Shown piece after piece: positions 8,579 through 18,763 of a stretch of 64,000 bases of DNA. Position numbers and translations under genes: made by a program. The DNA is from Auraticoccus monumenti (lineage in GTDB: Bacteria; Actinomycetota; Actinomycetes; Propionibacteriales; Propionibacteriaceae). Position 1 is the stretch's first letter; every line of letters starts with the position of its first letter. The stretch is taken from assembly GCF_900101785.1 (NCBI RefSeq), contig NZ_LT629688.1:1-64000 (forward strand), written 5' to 3'. Below the pieces are notes generated by a model. That model was not told the DNA's origin, did not search any database, and worked only from the letters and a program-made list of their open reading frames with translations.

Positions 8579-8863
8579 TCTGGCTCAGGGCCGAGCGTCC
8601 ACGTGCCGCCGGAAGTTCTCGGGGTGACGCTCGAAAGAAGTGCCGACGACGCAGGCAAGTGCGTCTTGGTCCCATCCGCACCAGCTCAACGGTCGGCCGT
8701 GATCGGCGTGCATGAGTCCACTTCGGGGACACCTGAGGGGGCGAAACGGGCCCTTGAGTACCTTCGCAGATCACTTCCGGGTTCCAACTTCACACGTGCG
8801 GCACCACAATCACGTTCACCCTGACTACACCTTGGTATGGGAAGGCGTGGTACGACGAGCGCG

Positions 8864-9568
8864 CTATACCCTTTCACCCTTGGCCACGTCAACATCGCTT
8901 CGGAGAAGCCGCTGCTTCAGCGGATACAACCGTCTTCGTACAGCGTGTTCTCGACGGCGTAGCACTTTGAACCGTAGGTCGCGTGTCCGGCGGTTACCCT
9001 CCACCCACTGAAGCCAGTTTCGCGTCCCCCGGATCACCCCTCCGAACTGAATCTCCTCCGCCGACTGGAAGTCGACGCCGCTGGCCACCAGCTGGGCCCG
9101 AACGGCAGGCTCCCGATGACTGAGGCTCGGCGCCTTCCGCACGTCGAAGTGCACCAGTAGGTGGTCGATCTTGGCGAGCTCACCCGATCCGAACAGTCGG
9201 TCGATCAGGTCCGCCTCAGCACCTTCGACGTTGATCTTCGCGTACACCTGGTCGCTGTCGCTCACGTTCTCAGCGAACCAGACCGCAGCGTCTCGGAACG
9301 CGCAGTCAGCCGAGTCTGTGATCGGGTTCTTGTCGAAAGCAGTCGACGCACCCACATCTCCAGGATTGTGCAGCGTCATCGTCGCGTCCTCGCTCCACAG
9401 TCCGAAACGGCAGATCTCGACCCGCTCATCTGCCAGCGCCTCGATCCGCGGCCAGCACACAGGCGCCGGCTCGAAGCACACGATCCGGTCGAAATGCCAC
9501 TTCGGATCTCGGACAACCGCCAACGTCTCACCGATGTGAGCACCGATGTCCAAGAACACCTTCGCCAC
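8864..9568 (-). CDS. FkbM-family SAM-dependent methyltransferase
   Basis: The 234-residue protein starts MAKVFLDIGAHIGETLAVV, the SAM-binding motif I of FkbM enzymes (DxGAxxGxxL), followed by IVCFEPAPVCWPRIE (motif II region) and AKINVEGAEADLIDRL, the characteristic K-x-D/N-x-EGAE signature. The family O-methylates sugars or small molecules, so a role in methylating a residue of the neighbouring glycan is likely. The GTG start has GAGG four bases upstream. It stands alone on the minus strand between the IS element and the chain-length regulator. The C-terminus ends in an Arg/Lys-rich tail. Substrate unknown. Confidence 0.85.
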   Translation of the reverse strand: MAKVFLDIGAHIGETLAVVRDPKWHFDRIVCFEPAPVCWPRIEALADERVEICRFGLWSEDATMTLHNPGDVGASTAFDKNPITDSADCAFRDAAVWFAENVSDSDQVYAKINVEGAEADLIDRLFGSGELAKIDHLLVHFDVRKAPSLSHREPAVRAQLVASGVDFQSAEEIQFGGVIRGTRNWLQWVEGNRRTRDLRFKVLRRREHAVRRRLYPLKQRLLRSDVDVAKGERV

Positions 9569-10201
9569 GAAACCTCATTTGGATAAGGCGAGGCCATGCG
9601 GAGGGACTTCGAGCAACCCTGCGACCTCGCGAACGCTCCCCCGAGCAGTGGCTCGCAATCTACCATCTTGGGCGGAGCGGACCCGGATGAGACGTCGACC
9701 AATCGACGGGGTAGCACCTACCCCTGACGTGTCGAACGTGCCGTCACAGGGGTGGCCGGAGACTTCAAGGCCCTAGGGGTCCGCACTCAAGACACCGGGT
9801 CGACCTTCGGGAGCATGTCGGCAAGTGATGAGCCGTCCGCTGAACGCGTGTTCGCGAGGTGACACCGCGGACACCCACAGCCCCAAGTGGAGGGCTGGAT
9901 GGACGGCCCCTTGGTGTCGACCCTTGAGGAACGAGTCGCTTGAACTGACCCGACCTGGATCCGTGGATGCTGCAGACGCGCGATGGGCGCCAAGAAGGAC
10001 GCAGGGCCACGATCGCCCCGGCGTCGACCTGGTCAAATGACTTCCGCATGGCAGGTAGGCCTTGCCACGGCCGATCCTCCTCCTGTTGCCAACTCATCGT
10101 CGGCGTCGAAGCAACGATATCGCTGGCCAAGGTGGGATTTGAGACGCCGTGCCGTACTCTTCCTCCGAGGATCCGTGCCGGTCCAGAGACGAAGGAACCC
10201 C
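9569..10201. other. Long intergenic region between FkbM and the Wzz/BY-kinase gene
   Basis: These 633 bases show no coding pattern I trust on either strand. An imperfect hairpin at 9720-9753 has ACCCCTG and CAGGGGT arms around about 20 bases. It could be a terminator or operator, but it faces no gene end directly. The ribosome binding site for the next gene (GAAGGA, 10191-10196) lies at the right end. The remainder may be a long regulatory leader or debris from earlier insertions. Confidence 0.4.
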
Positions 10202-11677
10202 ATGGAACTGTCCGACTATCTGGCGGTCGCACGCAAACGTTGGCCAAGCATTCTGGCTTGTGCGCTTGCCGGAGTTGTTCTGGCCGCCCTCGCGTCGCTG
10301 CTGACAACCCCGCTCTACACGGCGCGGACCAGCGTCTTCTTCGCCGTTTCCGGTGCTGGCACCAGCGCCGAGCTGGCTCAGGGCTCCACCTATGCCGAGA
10401 AGCAGGTGCAGTCCTACGCGGAGTTGGCGGAGTCGCCCATCGTGCTGCAGCCGGTGATTGAGCGGCTGCAGCTGCCGCTGACCACCCTGCAACTGGTGGA
10501 GCAGATTGAGGTCACCGTGCCTCCTGAAACTGTGATCCTGACTATTCAGGTTTCTGACCCTGACCCGATCCGGGCGGCCGAGGTCACCAACGTGCTCGCC
10601 GAGGAACTGACTAACGCAGTGCAGCGGGTCACGCCACGGTCCCCGGACGGTGAAGAGCCGGTTCGGGCCACGGTCATCGCCTCGGCGGTCGTCCCCATAG
10701 CTCCGTCGAGCCCTGACGTGCGGCGCAACACGGTCCTAGGACTGTTGCTGGGAGCGGTCGTCGGCGTCGGCGTCGCAGTGCTGCGCACCCTGCTGGACAC
10801 CCGGGTCCGCGATGAGGTTGACGTGGCCAAGGTGACGGACCACTCCGTCATGGGTGTGGTGGGGCTCGACGCCGAAGCGCAGGCTCACCCGCTGGTCGTG
10901 CACACCGACCCGCACTCTCCACGGGCAGAGGCCTATCGACGGCTACGTACCAACCTGCAATTTCTGGACCTGGCTGGTCGCCCATCATCGATCGTCATCA
11001 CCTCCTCTATTCCTGGGGAGGGCAAGTCGACCACGAGTATCAACCTCGCAACCACCATGGCCGAAACGGGTCAAACCGTGCTGCTGATCGATGCCGACCT
11101 ACGTCGCCCCCAGGTGGCGAAGTACCTGCAGCTCGAGGGAGCCGTCGGCCTCACGACAGTGCTCATCGGTCGAGCGGACCTGATTGACGTCGTCCAGCCG
11201 CTCGGCGACGGCAACCTGCATGTGCTGCCCTCTGGGCAGATCCCTCCGAACCCCAGTGAGCTGCTGGGGTCTGACCGGATGCGACGCCTGCTCGTAGAGG
11301 CGGCAGAGCGCTACGACATCGTCCTGCTCGACTCCCCACCCCTGCTGCCCGTGACCGACAGTGCGATCCTGTCCCGGATCACCGGAGGTGCCCTGCTCGT
11401 CGTCGGCAGCACCGACGTGCACCGCGGTCAGCTGGAGACCTCCCTTGAGTCGCTGAAGTCCGTGGACGCCCGCATCCTTGGCCTGGTGCTCAACAAGGCG
11501 CAACGACGCCACGCCGACCGGTACAGCTACGACTACACGCACAAGCACGGGTACGCACCACTTCAGGAGGGTGACGCCGTCGACGCAGCCTCCGGTCGCC
11601 ATGCCCGATCCCTGCCCGGAGACGATGTCGTCGCTACCTCGCTCGAGCACAGTTCTCATCGCGACGCCGTCCGGTGA
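10202..11677 (+). CDS. Polysaccharide chain-length determinant fused to bacterial tyrosine kinase (Wzz/CpsD type)
   Basis: This 491-residue membrane protein couples polymer length control to autophosphorylation. Residues 1-40 hold MELSDYLAVARKRWPSI and a first membrane helix. The Wzz domain continues to a second helix near residue 180 (NTVLGLLLGAVVGVGVAVL). The cytoplasmic BY-kinase follows, with Walker A SIPGEGKST (lysine 275), Walker A' LLIDADLRRP and Walker B IVLLDSPPLLP. A tyrosine cluster (YSYDYTHKHGY) near the C-terminus is the probable autophosphorylation site. The ATG at 10202 is set by GAAGGA five bases upstream. The next gene, a matching tyrosine phosphatase, overlaps by four bases, so kinase and phosphatase are made together. 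Confidence 0.93.
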   Translation: MELSDYLAVARKRWPSILACALAGVVLAALASLLTTPLYTARTSVFFAVSGAGTSAELAQGSTYAEKQVQSYAELAESPIVLQPVIERLQLPLTTLQLVEQIEVTVPPETVILTIQVSDPDPIRAAEVTNVLAEELTNAVQRVTPRSPDGEEPVRATVIASAVVPIAPSSPDVRRNTVLGLLLGAVVGVGVAVLRTLLDTRVRDEVDVAKVTDHSVMGVVGLDAEAQAHPLVVHTDPHSPRAEAYRRLRTNLQFLDLAGRPSSIVITSSIPGEGKSTTSINLATTMAETGQTVLLIDADLRRPQVAKYLQLEGAVGLTTVLIGRADLIDVVQPLGDGNLHVLPSGQIPPNPSELLGSDRMRRLLVEAAERYDIVLLDSPPLLPVTDSAILSRITGGALLVVGSTDVHRGQLETSLESLKSVDARILGLVLNKAQRRHADRYSYDYTHKHGYAPLQEGDAVDAASGRHARSLPGDDVVATSLEHSSHRDAVR

Positions 11678-12231
11678 CGAAGACGTTCTCCTTGCTGGCC
11701 GTCTGCACCGGCAACGTCTGCCGGTCCCCCGTGGCCGAGCGGTTGCTGGCCGAGCGGCTCGGGCCGACCGTCGAGGTGTCCAGCGCGGGCACCCGGGCGC
11801 TGGTCGGCGAACCCATCCACGGACCGATGGCGCCCTTGCTCGAACAGCATGGTGGCTCACCGCTCGCCTTCAGCGCCCGACAGGTGCGCGAGGAGGACGT
11901 CCGCACCGCTCAGCTGGTGCTGGCGATGAGCCGTCAACACCGTGCCGCGGTGGTGGAGCTGTGGCCGGGTGCGGTGAGACGCACCTTCACCCTGCTCGAA
12001 TTTGCCCGCATCGTGTCCGGACTGGGCGCCACGTCGCTGACAGGTGACACGTCCGGGGTGCGGCTGTCGCAGCTCCTGCCATTGGCCGCCGCCTCTCGGT
12101 CCGCCTACCCGGCCCACCGGCCCGGCGACGATGACGTCGTCGATCCCTATGGGCGGGCCGGCGATGTCTACCGACAGTCGATGGAGCAGATATTGCCGGC
12201 CGTGGAGGCCATCGTCGCCGCCGTGCGCTGA
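11674..12231 (+). CDS. Low-molecular-weight protein-tyrosine phosphatase
   Basis: The 185-residue cytoplasmic enzyme would dephosphorylate the tyrosine cluster of the upstream BY-kinase. The P-loop C-x5-R-S is CTGNVCRS with catalytic Cys11 and Arg17, and the general-acid aspartate is Asp157 in VVDPYGR. The GTG start at 11674 overlaps the kinase stop (GTGA), which ties expression of the two together. It is slightly longer than the usual 150-160 residues because of an insert around residues 105-145 (LLEFARIVSGLGATSLTG and onward), seen in several actinobacterial members. Base composition is already that of the high-GC part of the window. Confidence 0.93.
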   Translation: MTKTFSLLAVCTGNVCRSPVAERLLAERLGPTVEVSSAGTRALVGEPIHGPMAPLLEQHGGSPLAFSARQVREEDVRTAQLVLAMSRQHRAAVVELWPGAVRRTFTLLEFARIVSGLGATSLTGDTSGVRLSQLLPLAAASRSAYPAHRPGDDDVVDPYGRAGDVYRQSMEQILPAVEAIVAAVR

Positions 12232-12234
12232 GCG

Positions 12235-13128
12235 TCAGGAGCTGAGCGCCGCCGTCACGGTGTCCGCCCAGAGCCGCGAGCCCGACTCGTTGGGGTACGA
12301 CCCGTCGAACAGGTAGGTGCTCAGGGGATCCGGCGCCTCGTTGAAGGCACGGTGCACGTCCAACGTCGGCAGCTGGTTGTCGGAGGCCCAGGAACGAAGG
12401 AGATCGATTCGGGTGTCCTGCTCCTCGGCTACGTCCCCGCTCGCCGGGTTCTGCAGGATGACCAGACCCCGTGCATCCTCGTGGTCCGCGGAGATCGTCG
12501 ACCACAAGCCGTCCAGCCCCTCGGTCATCTCCGAAGCGCTCTCGCTGTGACCGAGGTTCAGCACGACCAGGTCGGGTGACTCGGGCTGCAGATCGCCGAG
12601 GGACGCCCCCGCCTCGATCGCGGTCTCCCCCGCGCGGGAGCCGTTGTATATCTCGATTGCGGTGCCGATCTGGGAGAGCCGCTCGGCGTCGCCGTAGTCA
12701 CCTGTGTTGCTGTTCCAGGCGCGGTAGCTCACCGCATGACCCTCGGCCAGGTCGTCGGCCCAGAAGGACACCCACTCGTCTTTGCTGTTGCCCGAGCCGT
12801 CCCCGAGGACGCTGACCACCACCTCGCCATCTCCGGCCAGCAGGGCCTGGATTTCTTCGAGGGACCCTGCCTCCGGCTCCGGCTTCGGCTCGGCCGAGCG
12901 CGAGTCCGGGGTAGGCGTCGCCGGCTCCGGTGTGGGTTCGACGTCCTGCGGTGACTCGCTCGGCCCGGGCGCGCTGGCGGACGACTGGGGAGGTGCCGGC
13001 GTGGCGGCCAAGGACGATGTCGACGGACGGACGTGTTCGAACGCGAGCGCGACCAGCACCGCGGCAGCTACGGCCAACACGCCCAGCCCGATCAGACCGG
13101 CAGATTCCCGCAGCTTCATGGCCGTCAT
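12235..13128 (-). CDS. Membrane-anchored SGNH-hydrolase-like extracellular protein
   Basis: The 297-residue protein has one N-terminal membrane helix (residues about 10-30, GLIGLGVLAVAAAVLVALAF), then a Pro/Ser/Glu-rich spacer (residues about 35-85), then an outside domain. That domain resembles SGNH hydrolases: VVVSVLGDGSGNSKDEW in the position of the GDS block, LVVLNLGHSES in the block III position and FDGSYPNESGSRLWA in the block V position. The canonical catalytic Ser and His are not clearly placed (GDG for GDS, YPN for HPN), so activity is uncertain. It is convergent with the phosphatase and divergent from the DUF218 gene. A second in-frame ATG at 13119 is an alternative start; neither has a clear ribosome site. 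Confidence 0.6.
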   Translation of the reverse strand: MTAMKLRESAGLIGLGVLAVAAAVLVALAFEHVRPSTSSLAATPAPPQSSASAPGPSESPQDVEPTPEPATPTPDSRSAEPKPEPEAGSLEEIQALLAGDGEVVVSVLGDGSGNSKDEWVSFWADDLAEGHAVSYRAWNSNTGDYGDAERLSQIGTAIEIYNGSRAGETAIEAGASLGDLQPESPDLVVLNLGHSESASEMTEGLDGLWSTISADHEDARGLVILQNPASGDVAEEQDTRIDLLRSWASDNQLPTLDVHRAFNEAPDPLSTYLFDGSYPNESGSRLWADTVTAALSS

Positions 13129-13234
13129 GGTAGAGGGACGGCGTGCAAGACGCCCAGTGGCCGTCCGGACACTCAGGTACCGGTGGAGACTGCCTACACT
13201 AGCCCCGTTTGGCTCCCAGACCGAGCGAGGCGTC

Positions 13235-13825
13235 ATGGCCACCATCACCGAGGTTCCGCGTCGGGTCACACGACCGCTCGCGGTCTTCGTGACTCTGCTG
13301 GCGGTATGGGTCAGCACCGGGGTGGTGCTGCTCGGGCTCCCCCGTCTCGACGACCCTCGTCGGGTGGACGCGCTGCTGGTGCTGGGACCGGCCGACGGTC
13401 GACTCCCCCAGGCCGCACAGCTGATGCAGGACGGACTCGCCGGCACCCTGGTGCTCAGCCTGCCGGCGCCGACCGCGGCGTCGCCGGCCACGTCTAGCGC
13501 GTGTGGCGCCGAGCACCCCTACCCGGTGATCTGCTTCGCCGCTGATCCGGTCACGACCCAGGGCGAGGCACAGGCCTTCGCTCAACTCGCCGAGGAGCAC
13601 GGGTGGCGGTCGATGGCCGTGCTCACCCACCGCTCCCACCTGGGTCGCGCGGGCATCCTGATCCGCCGGTGCTTCGATGGTGAGGTCGACCAGCTCGGCT
13701 CACAGGAGCGTTACACCCTGGCCACCTGGTTCACCCGGTGGGTCTACGAGACCGGGGCCTGGACCAAGATGGCCCTCACCCCTGGCTGCTACGACGAGCT
13801 GCCGTTCCGCTGGAGCGCACCGTAG
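13235..13825 (+). CDS. YdcF/SanA-like DUF218 membrane protein
   Basis: The 196-residue protein has one N-terminal membrane helix (LAVFVTLLAVWVSTGVVLL), then a DUF218 core starting VDALLVLGPADGRLPQAAQLM and including PVTTQGEAQAFAQLAEEHGWRSMAVLTHRSHLGRAGIL. Members of this family (YdcF, SanA, ElyC) act in envelope or lipid-carrier metabolism; the biochemical role is mostly unsettled. The ATG at 13235 has AGCGAGG just upstream. It diverges from the SGNH-like gene and converges on rmlA. A TACACT box at 13195-13200 could be its -10 element. Confidence 0.75.
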   Translation: MATITEVPRRVTRPLAVFVTLLAVWVSTGVVLLGLPRLDDPRRVDALLVLGPADGRLPQAAQLMQDGLAGTLVLSLPAPTAASPATSSACGAEHPYPVICFAADPVTTQGEAQAFAQLAEEHGWRSMAVLTHRSHLGRAGILIRRCFDGEVDQLGSQERYTLATWFTRWVYETGAWTKMALTPGCYDELPFRWSAP

Positions 13826-13874
13826 CCCTGCGGATGTCGTGGGCCTCCAGCCCAGCGCCACCGGTTACCAGACG

Positions 13875-14738
13875 TCAGCCGACGAGCAACCCGCGCAGGT
13901 AGCTCGCGTAGGAGCTCTTGCCGTAGCCCTCGGCGGCGCGCTCCAGCCGGGCTTCGTCGATGAAGCCCATCCGCCAGGCGATCTCCTCCGGGCAGCCGAT
14001 GGACAGCCCCTGCCGGTGCTGGATGGTGCGGACGAACTCCCCTGCCTCGTGCATGGTGTCGAAGGTCCCGGTATCCAGCCAGGCGGTGCCGCGGGGCAGC
14101 AGCTCCACCTGCAGCTGGCCGCGCTCGAGGTAGTGCCGGTTGACGTCGGTGATCTCCAGCTCCCCGCGTGGCGAGGGCTTGAGCTCCCGGGCGATCTCGA
14201 CCACCTGGTTGTCGTAGAAGTACAGCCCCGGAACGGCGTAGGAGCTCTTGGGCTCGGCGGGCTTCTCCTCGATCGAGAGGACGCGTCCGGAGGGGTCGAA
14301 CTCGACCACGCCGTAGGCGGTGGGGTCGCTCACCCGGTAGCCGAAGACCGCCCCGCCCTCGATGTCGGCGAAGCGCCGCAGCCGGGTGCCCAGACCGGGG
14401 CCGTAGAAGATGTTGTCCCCCAGCACCAGGGCCACGGAGTCGTCGCCGATGTGGTCCGCGCCGAGGGTGAACGCCTGGGCGAGACCGTCGGGGCTGGGCT
14501 GGACGACCCAGCTGATGGTGATCCCGAACTGGGACCCGTCGCCGAGCAGCCGCTGGAAGGCGGCCTGGTCCTCCGGCGTGGTGATCATCAGCACCTCGCG
14601 GATGCCGGCCAGCATCAGCGTCGAGAGCGGGTAGTAGATCATCGGCTTGTCGTAGACGGGGACGAGCTGCTTGCTGACCCCGAGCGTGATCGGGCGCAGC
14701 CGCGTCCCCGAGCCACCGGCCAGGATGATCCCCTTCAT
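13875..14738 (-). CDS. rmlA: Glucose-1-phosphate thymidylyltransferase (RmlA)
   Basis: It makes dTDP-glucose from glucose-1-phosphate and dTTP, the first step of dTDP-L-rhamnose synthesis. The 287-residue protein has [52 protein letters not shown] and YDNQVVEIA, all standard RmlA motifs, and the usual length. The ATG at 14738 has AAGGAG upstream. It is divergent from rmlB, with only 54 bases between the two starts, and so is under different promoter control from the remaining rhamnose genes. The feed into rhamnose-containing glycans matches the surrounding polysaccharide genes. Confidence 0.95.
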   Translation of the reverse strand: MKGIILAGGSGTRLRPITLGVSKQLVPVYDKPMIYYPLSTLMLAGIREVLMITTPEDQAAFQRLLGDGSQFGITISWVVQPSPDGLAQAFTLGADHIGDDSVALVLGDNIFYGPGLGTRLRRFADIEGGAVFGYRVSDPTAYGVVEFDPSGRVLSIEEKPAEPKSSYAVPGLYFYDNQVVEIARELKPSPRGELEITDVNRHYLERGQLQVELLPRGTAWLDTGTFDTMHEAGEFVRTIQHRQGLSIGCPEEIAWRMGFIDEARLERAAEGYGKSSYASYLRGLLVG

Positions 14739-14780
14739 CACCGCTCCTTCGTGTGCCCGCCCTGGTGGCCCGTTGCCCCC

Positions 14781-17152
<2,372 letters not shown>

Positions 17153-17281
17153 GGCCTCCGCCGCAACAGCGGTCGGGAAGCCGTTCCCCCCGACGCCTCG
17201 CACGGCGGGGACCCTCGGAGCTCGGCCAACGGTCCGCGAGTCCTCGTCCCGCCGCTCCTCCGGTGCCCTAGCCTCCGAGCT

Positions 17282-18649
17282 GTGATCGCCGGCGTAGAGA
17301 TCAGCACCTCGTCCCTGGAGGTCGTCCTCACCCCGGAGGAGGACGACACCGAGGAGGCCGGGCGGGCCAGAGCCGGCCGGCGCCGTTTCGGTGTCTGGGC
17401 CCCCGACGGTCACGGCTTCGACGGCGTCCACCCCGACCTGGTCGCGCTGTCGGTGCTCCTGGTGGCGCAGCCCTGGACCGGGAGCCGTCTGGTGCTGAGG
17501 GGTGTCGACGGGGTCAGCGAGCGGCTCGCCGCGGCGGTGAGGTCGGCGTACGGCATCGAGCTGACGGCGGACCCCCGCCTCGAGCCCAGGAGCGCGCCGG
17601 CGGACGGCCGTCCGGGCCTGGCCTTCAGCGGTGGGGTCGACTCGACGGCCGCGATGGTGCTCCTGCCGCGGGAGACGCCCCTGCTGTTCCTCAACCGGGT
17701 CGGGCCGGACCGCTCCCCCAGCACGTCGCAGTACCAGAGCGCCGCCGCGCTGAGGGCCCTCGACGAGCTGAGCCGGGAAGGTCGGGAGACGTACGCGGTC
17801 GACACCGACCTCGAGCACACGCGGCGACCCACGGGCTTCCCGACGCACTGGGCGAACGCCGTCCCGGCGCTGCTCCTCGCCGACCGGCTGCGGTTGCACT
17901 CGATCAGCTGGGGCATGGTGCTCGAAGCGGCTTTCATGGTCGGCTCGGCCGGTGGTTTCCAGGACTGGTCCGGACGCAGGGCGATGCGGAGGCTGAGCGC
18001 ACTCTTCGCCGCCGTCGACCTGCCGGTCTCGCCCGTGGTCGCCGGTCTCTCCGAGATCGCTACGGCCAGGGTCGTCCACGGCTCCCCCTACTCGTCCATC
18101 ACCCAGTCCTGCATTCAGGGCTCGGTCGAGGCCTGCGGTCGGTGCAAGAAGTGCTTCCGCAAGGGCTTGCTCGACGCGGCGCTCTCCTCAAAGAGGTGGA
18201 CCAGCGCCGACCTCGACGTGTTCTACCGGGAGGAACCGGTCCGTCGCGTGCTCTCCGAGGTGCCGCTGCACCACGAGAACGTCTACGGCTTCCTGCTGTC
18301 GGGGTACGCCGGGTCGGACCGGGTGCTGTCCCTCATGCGCCGGCAGCTCCGCGTCGAGGGCGCCGACCACACCCTGTTCGACCGCTACTACCCCGACGCG
18401 CTACGGCTGGTGCACCGGTCCCACCGGGCGCACGTGAGGAGCGCGCTCCTGCAGCACCTGGGCCCGATGAGCGCGGACGAGGTGGCTCGCGTGCAGGCGT
18501 GGCGGCCCGTTGGGGTGGCGGACGCGCAGGCCCACGAGGAGCTGCTCTCCACCCTGCAGGGCTACGCGACCAGCACCGCTCGGACCTCCCTGCGCGAGCG
18601 CCTGGCGCTGCCGTCACGGCTGCGGCGCCGGTTCGGGCGCCCGGGCTGA
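17282..18649 (+). CDS. PP-loop ATPase with C-terminal Cys motif (QueC / amidotransferase-like), function unknown
   Basis: The 455-residue cytoplasmic protein has the PP-loop signature SGGVDSTAAMVLL (residues about 120-132) of the adenine nucleotide alpha hydrolase superfamily, which activates substrates by adenylation. Downstream is CIQGSVEACGRCKKCFRKGLLDA, a cysteine group like the zinc site of QueC. An N-terminal domain of about 110 residues (FGVWAPDGHGFDGVHPDLVALSVLL) precedes it. QueC itself is about half as long and is usually beside other queuosine genes, which are absent here. Its place between the rhamnose genes and a second PP-loop protein suggests modification of a sugar or cell-surface metabolite, by analogy with the sugar amidotransferases WbpG and PseA; this is inference. 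The GTG start follows a TAGCCT box (17269-17274) at leaderless distance. Confidence 0.6.
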   Translation: MIAGVEISTSSLEVVLTPEEDDTEEAGRARAGRRRFGVWAPDGHGFDGVHPDLVALSVLLVAQPWTGSRLVLRGVDGVSERLAAAVRSAYGIELTADPRLEPRSAPADGRPGLAFSGGVDSTAAMVLLPRETPLLFLNRVGPDRSPSTSQYQSAAALRALDELSREGRETYAVDTDLEHTRRPTGFPTHWANAVPALLLADRLRLHSISWGMVLEAAFMVGSAGGFQDWSGRRAMRRLSALFAAVDLPVSPVVAGLSEIATARVVHGSPYSSITQSCIQGSVEACGRCKKCFRKGLLDAALSSKRWTSADLDVFYREEPVRRVLSEVPLHHENVYGFLLSGYAGSDRVLSLMRRQLRVEGADHTLFDRYYPDALRLVHRSHRAHVRSALLQHLGPMSADEVARVQAWRPVGVADAQAHEELLSTLQGYATSTARTSLRERLALPSRLRRRFGRPG

Positions 18650-18763
18650 ACCCACCGGCGACACCGCTCCCCTCCCCTCCCCTCCTGTCCACCCCGCCTG
18701 CACTAGCGTGCGGGAGGAGACGGAGCCGGACGCCCAGGCACCGACGACGACGAAGGCGCACCC

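Noticed and set aside
8603-8824. Small plus-strand frame (73 codons) after the IS element
   Set aside because: It has a fairly even composition but no ribosome site, no motif I recognise and no neighbours supporting it.
9720-9753. Hairpin with ACCCCTG/CAGGGGT arms as a terminator
   Set aside because: No gene ends next to it on either strand; it lies upstream of the FkbM gene start, so a terminator role is not supported.
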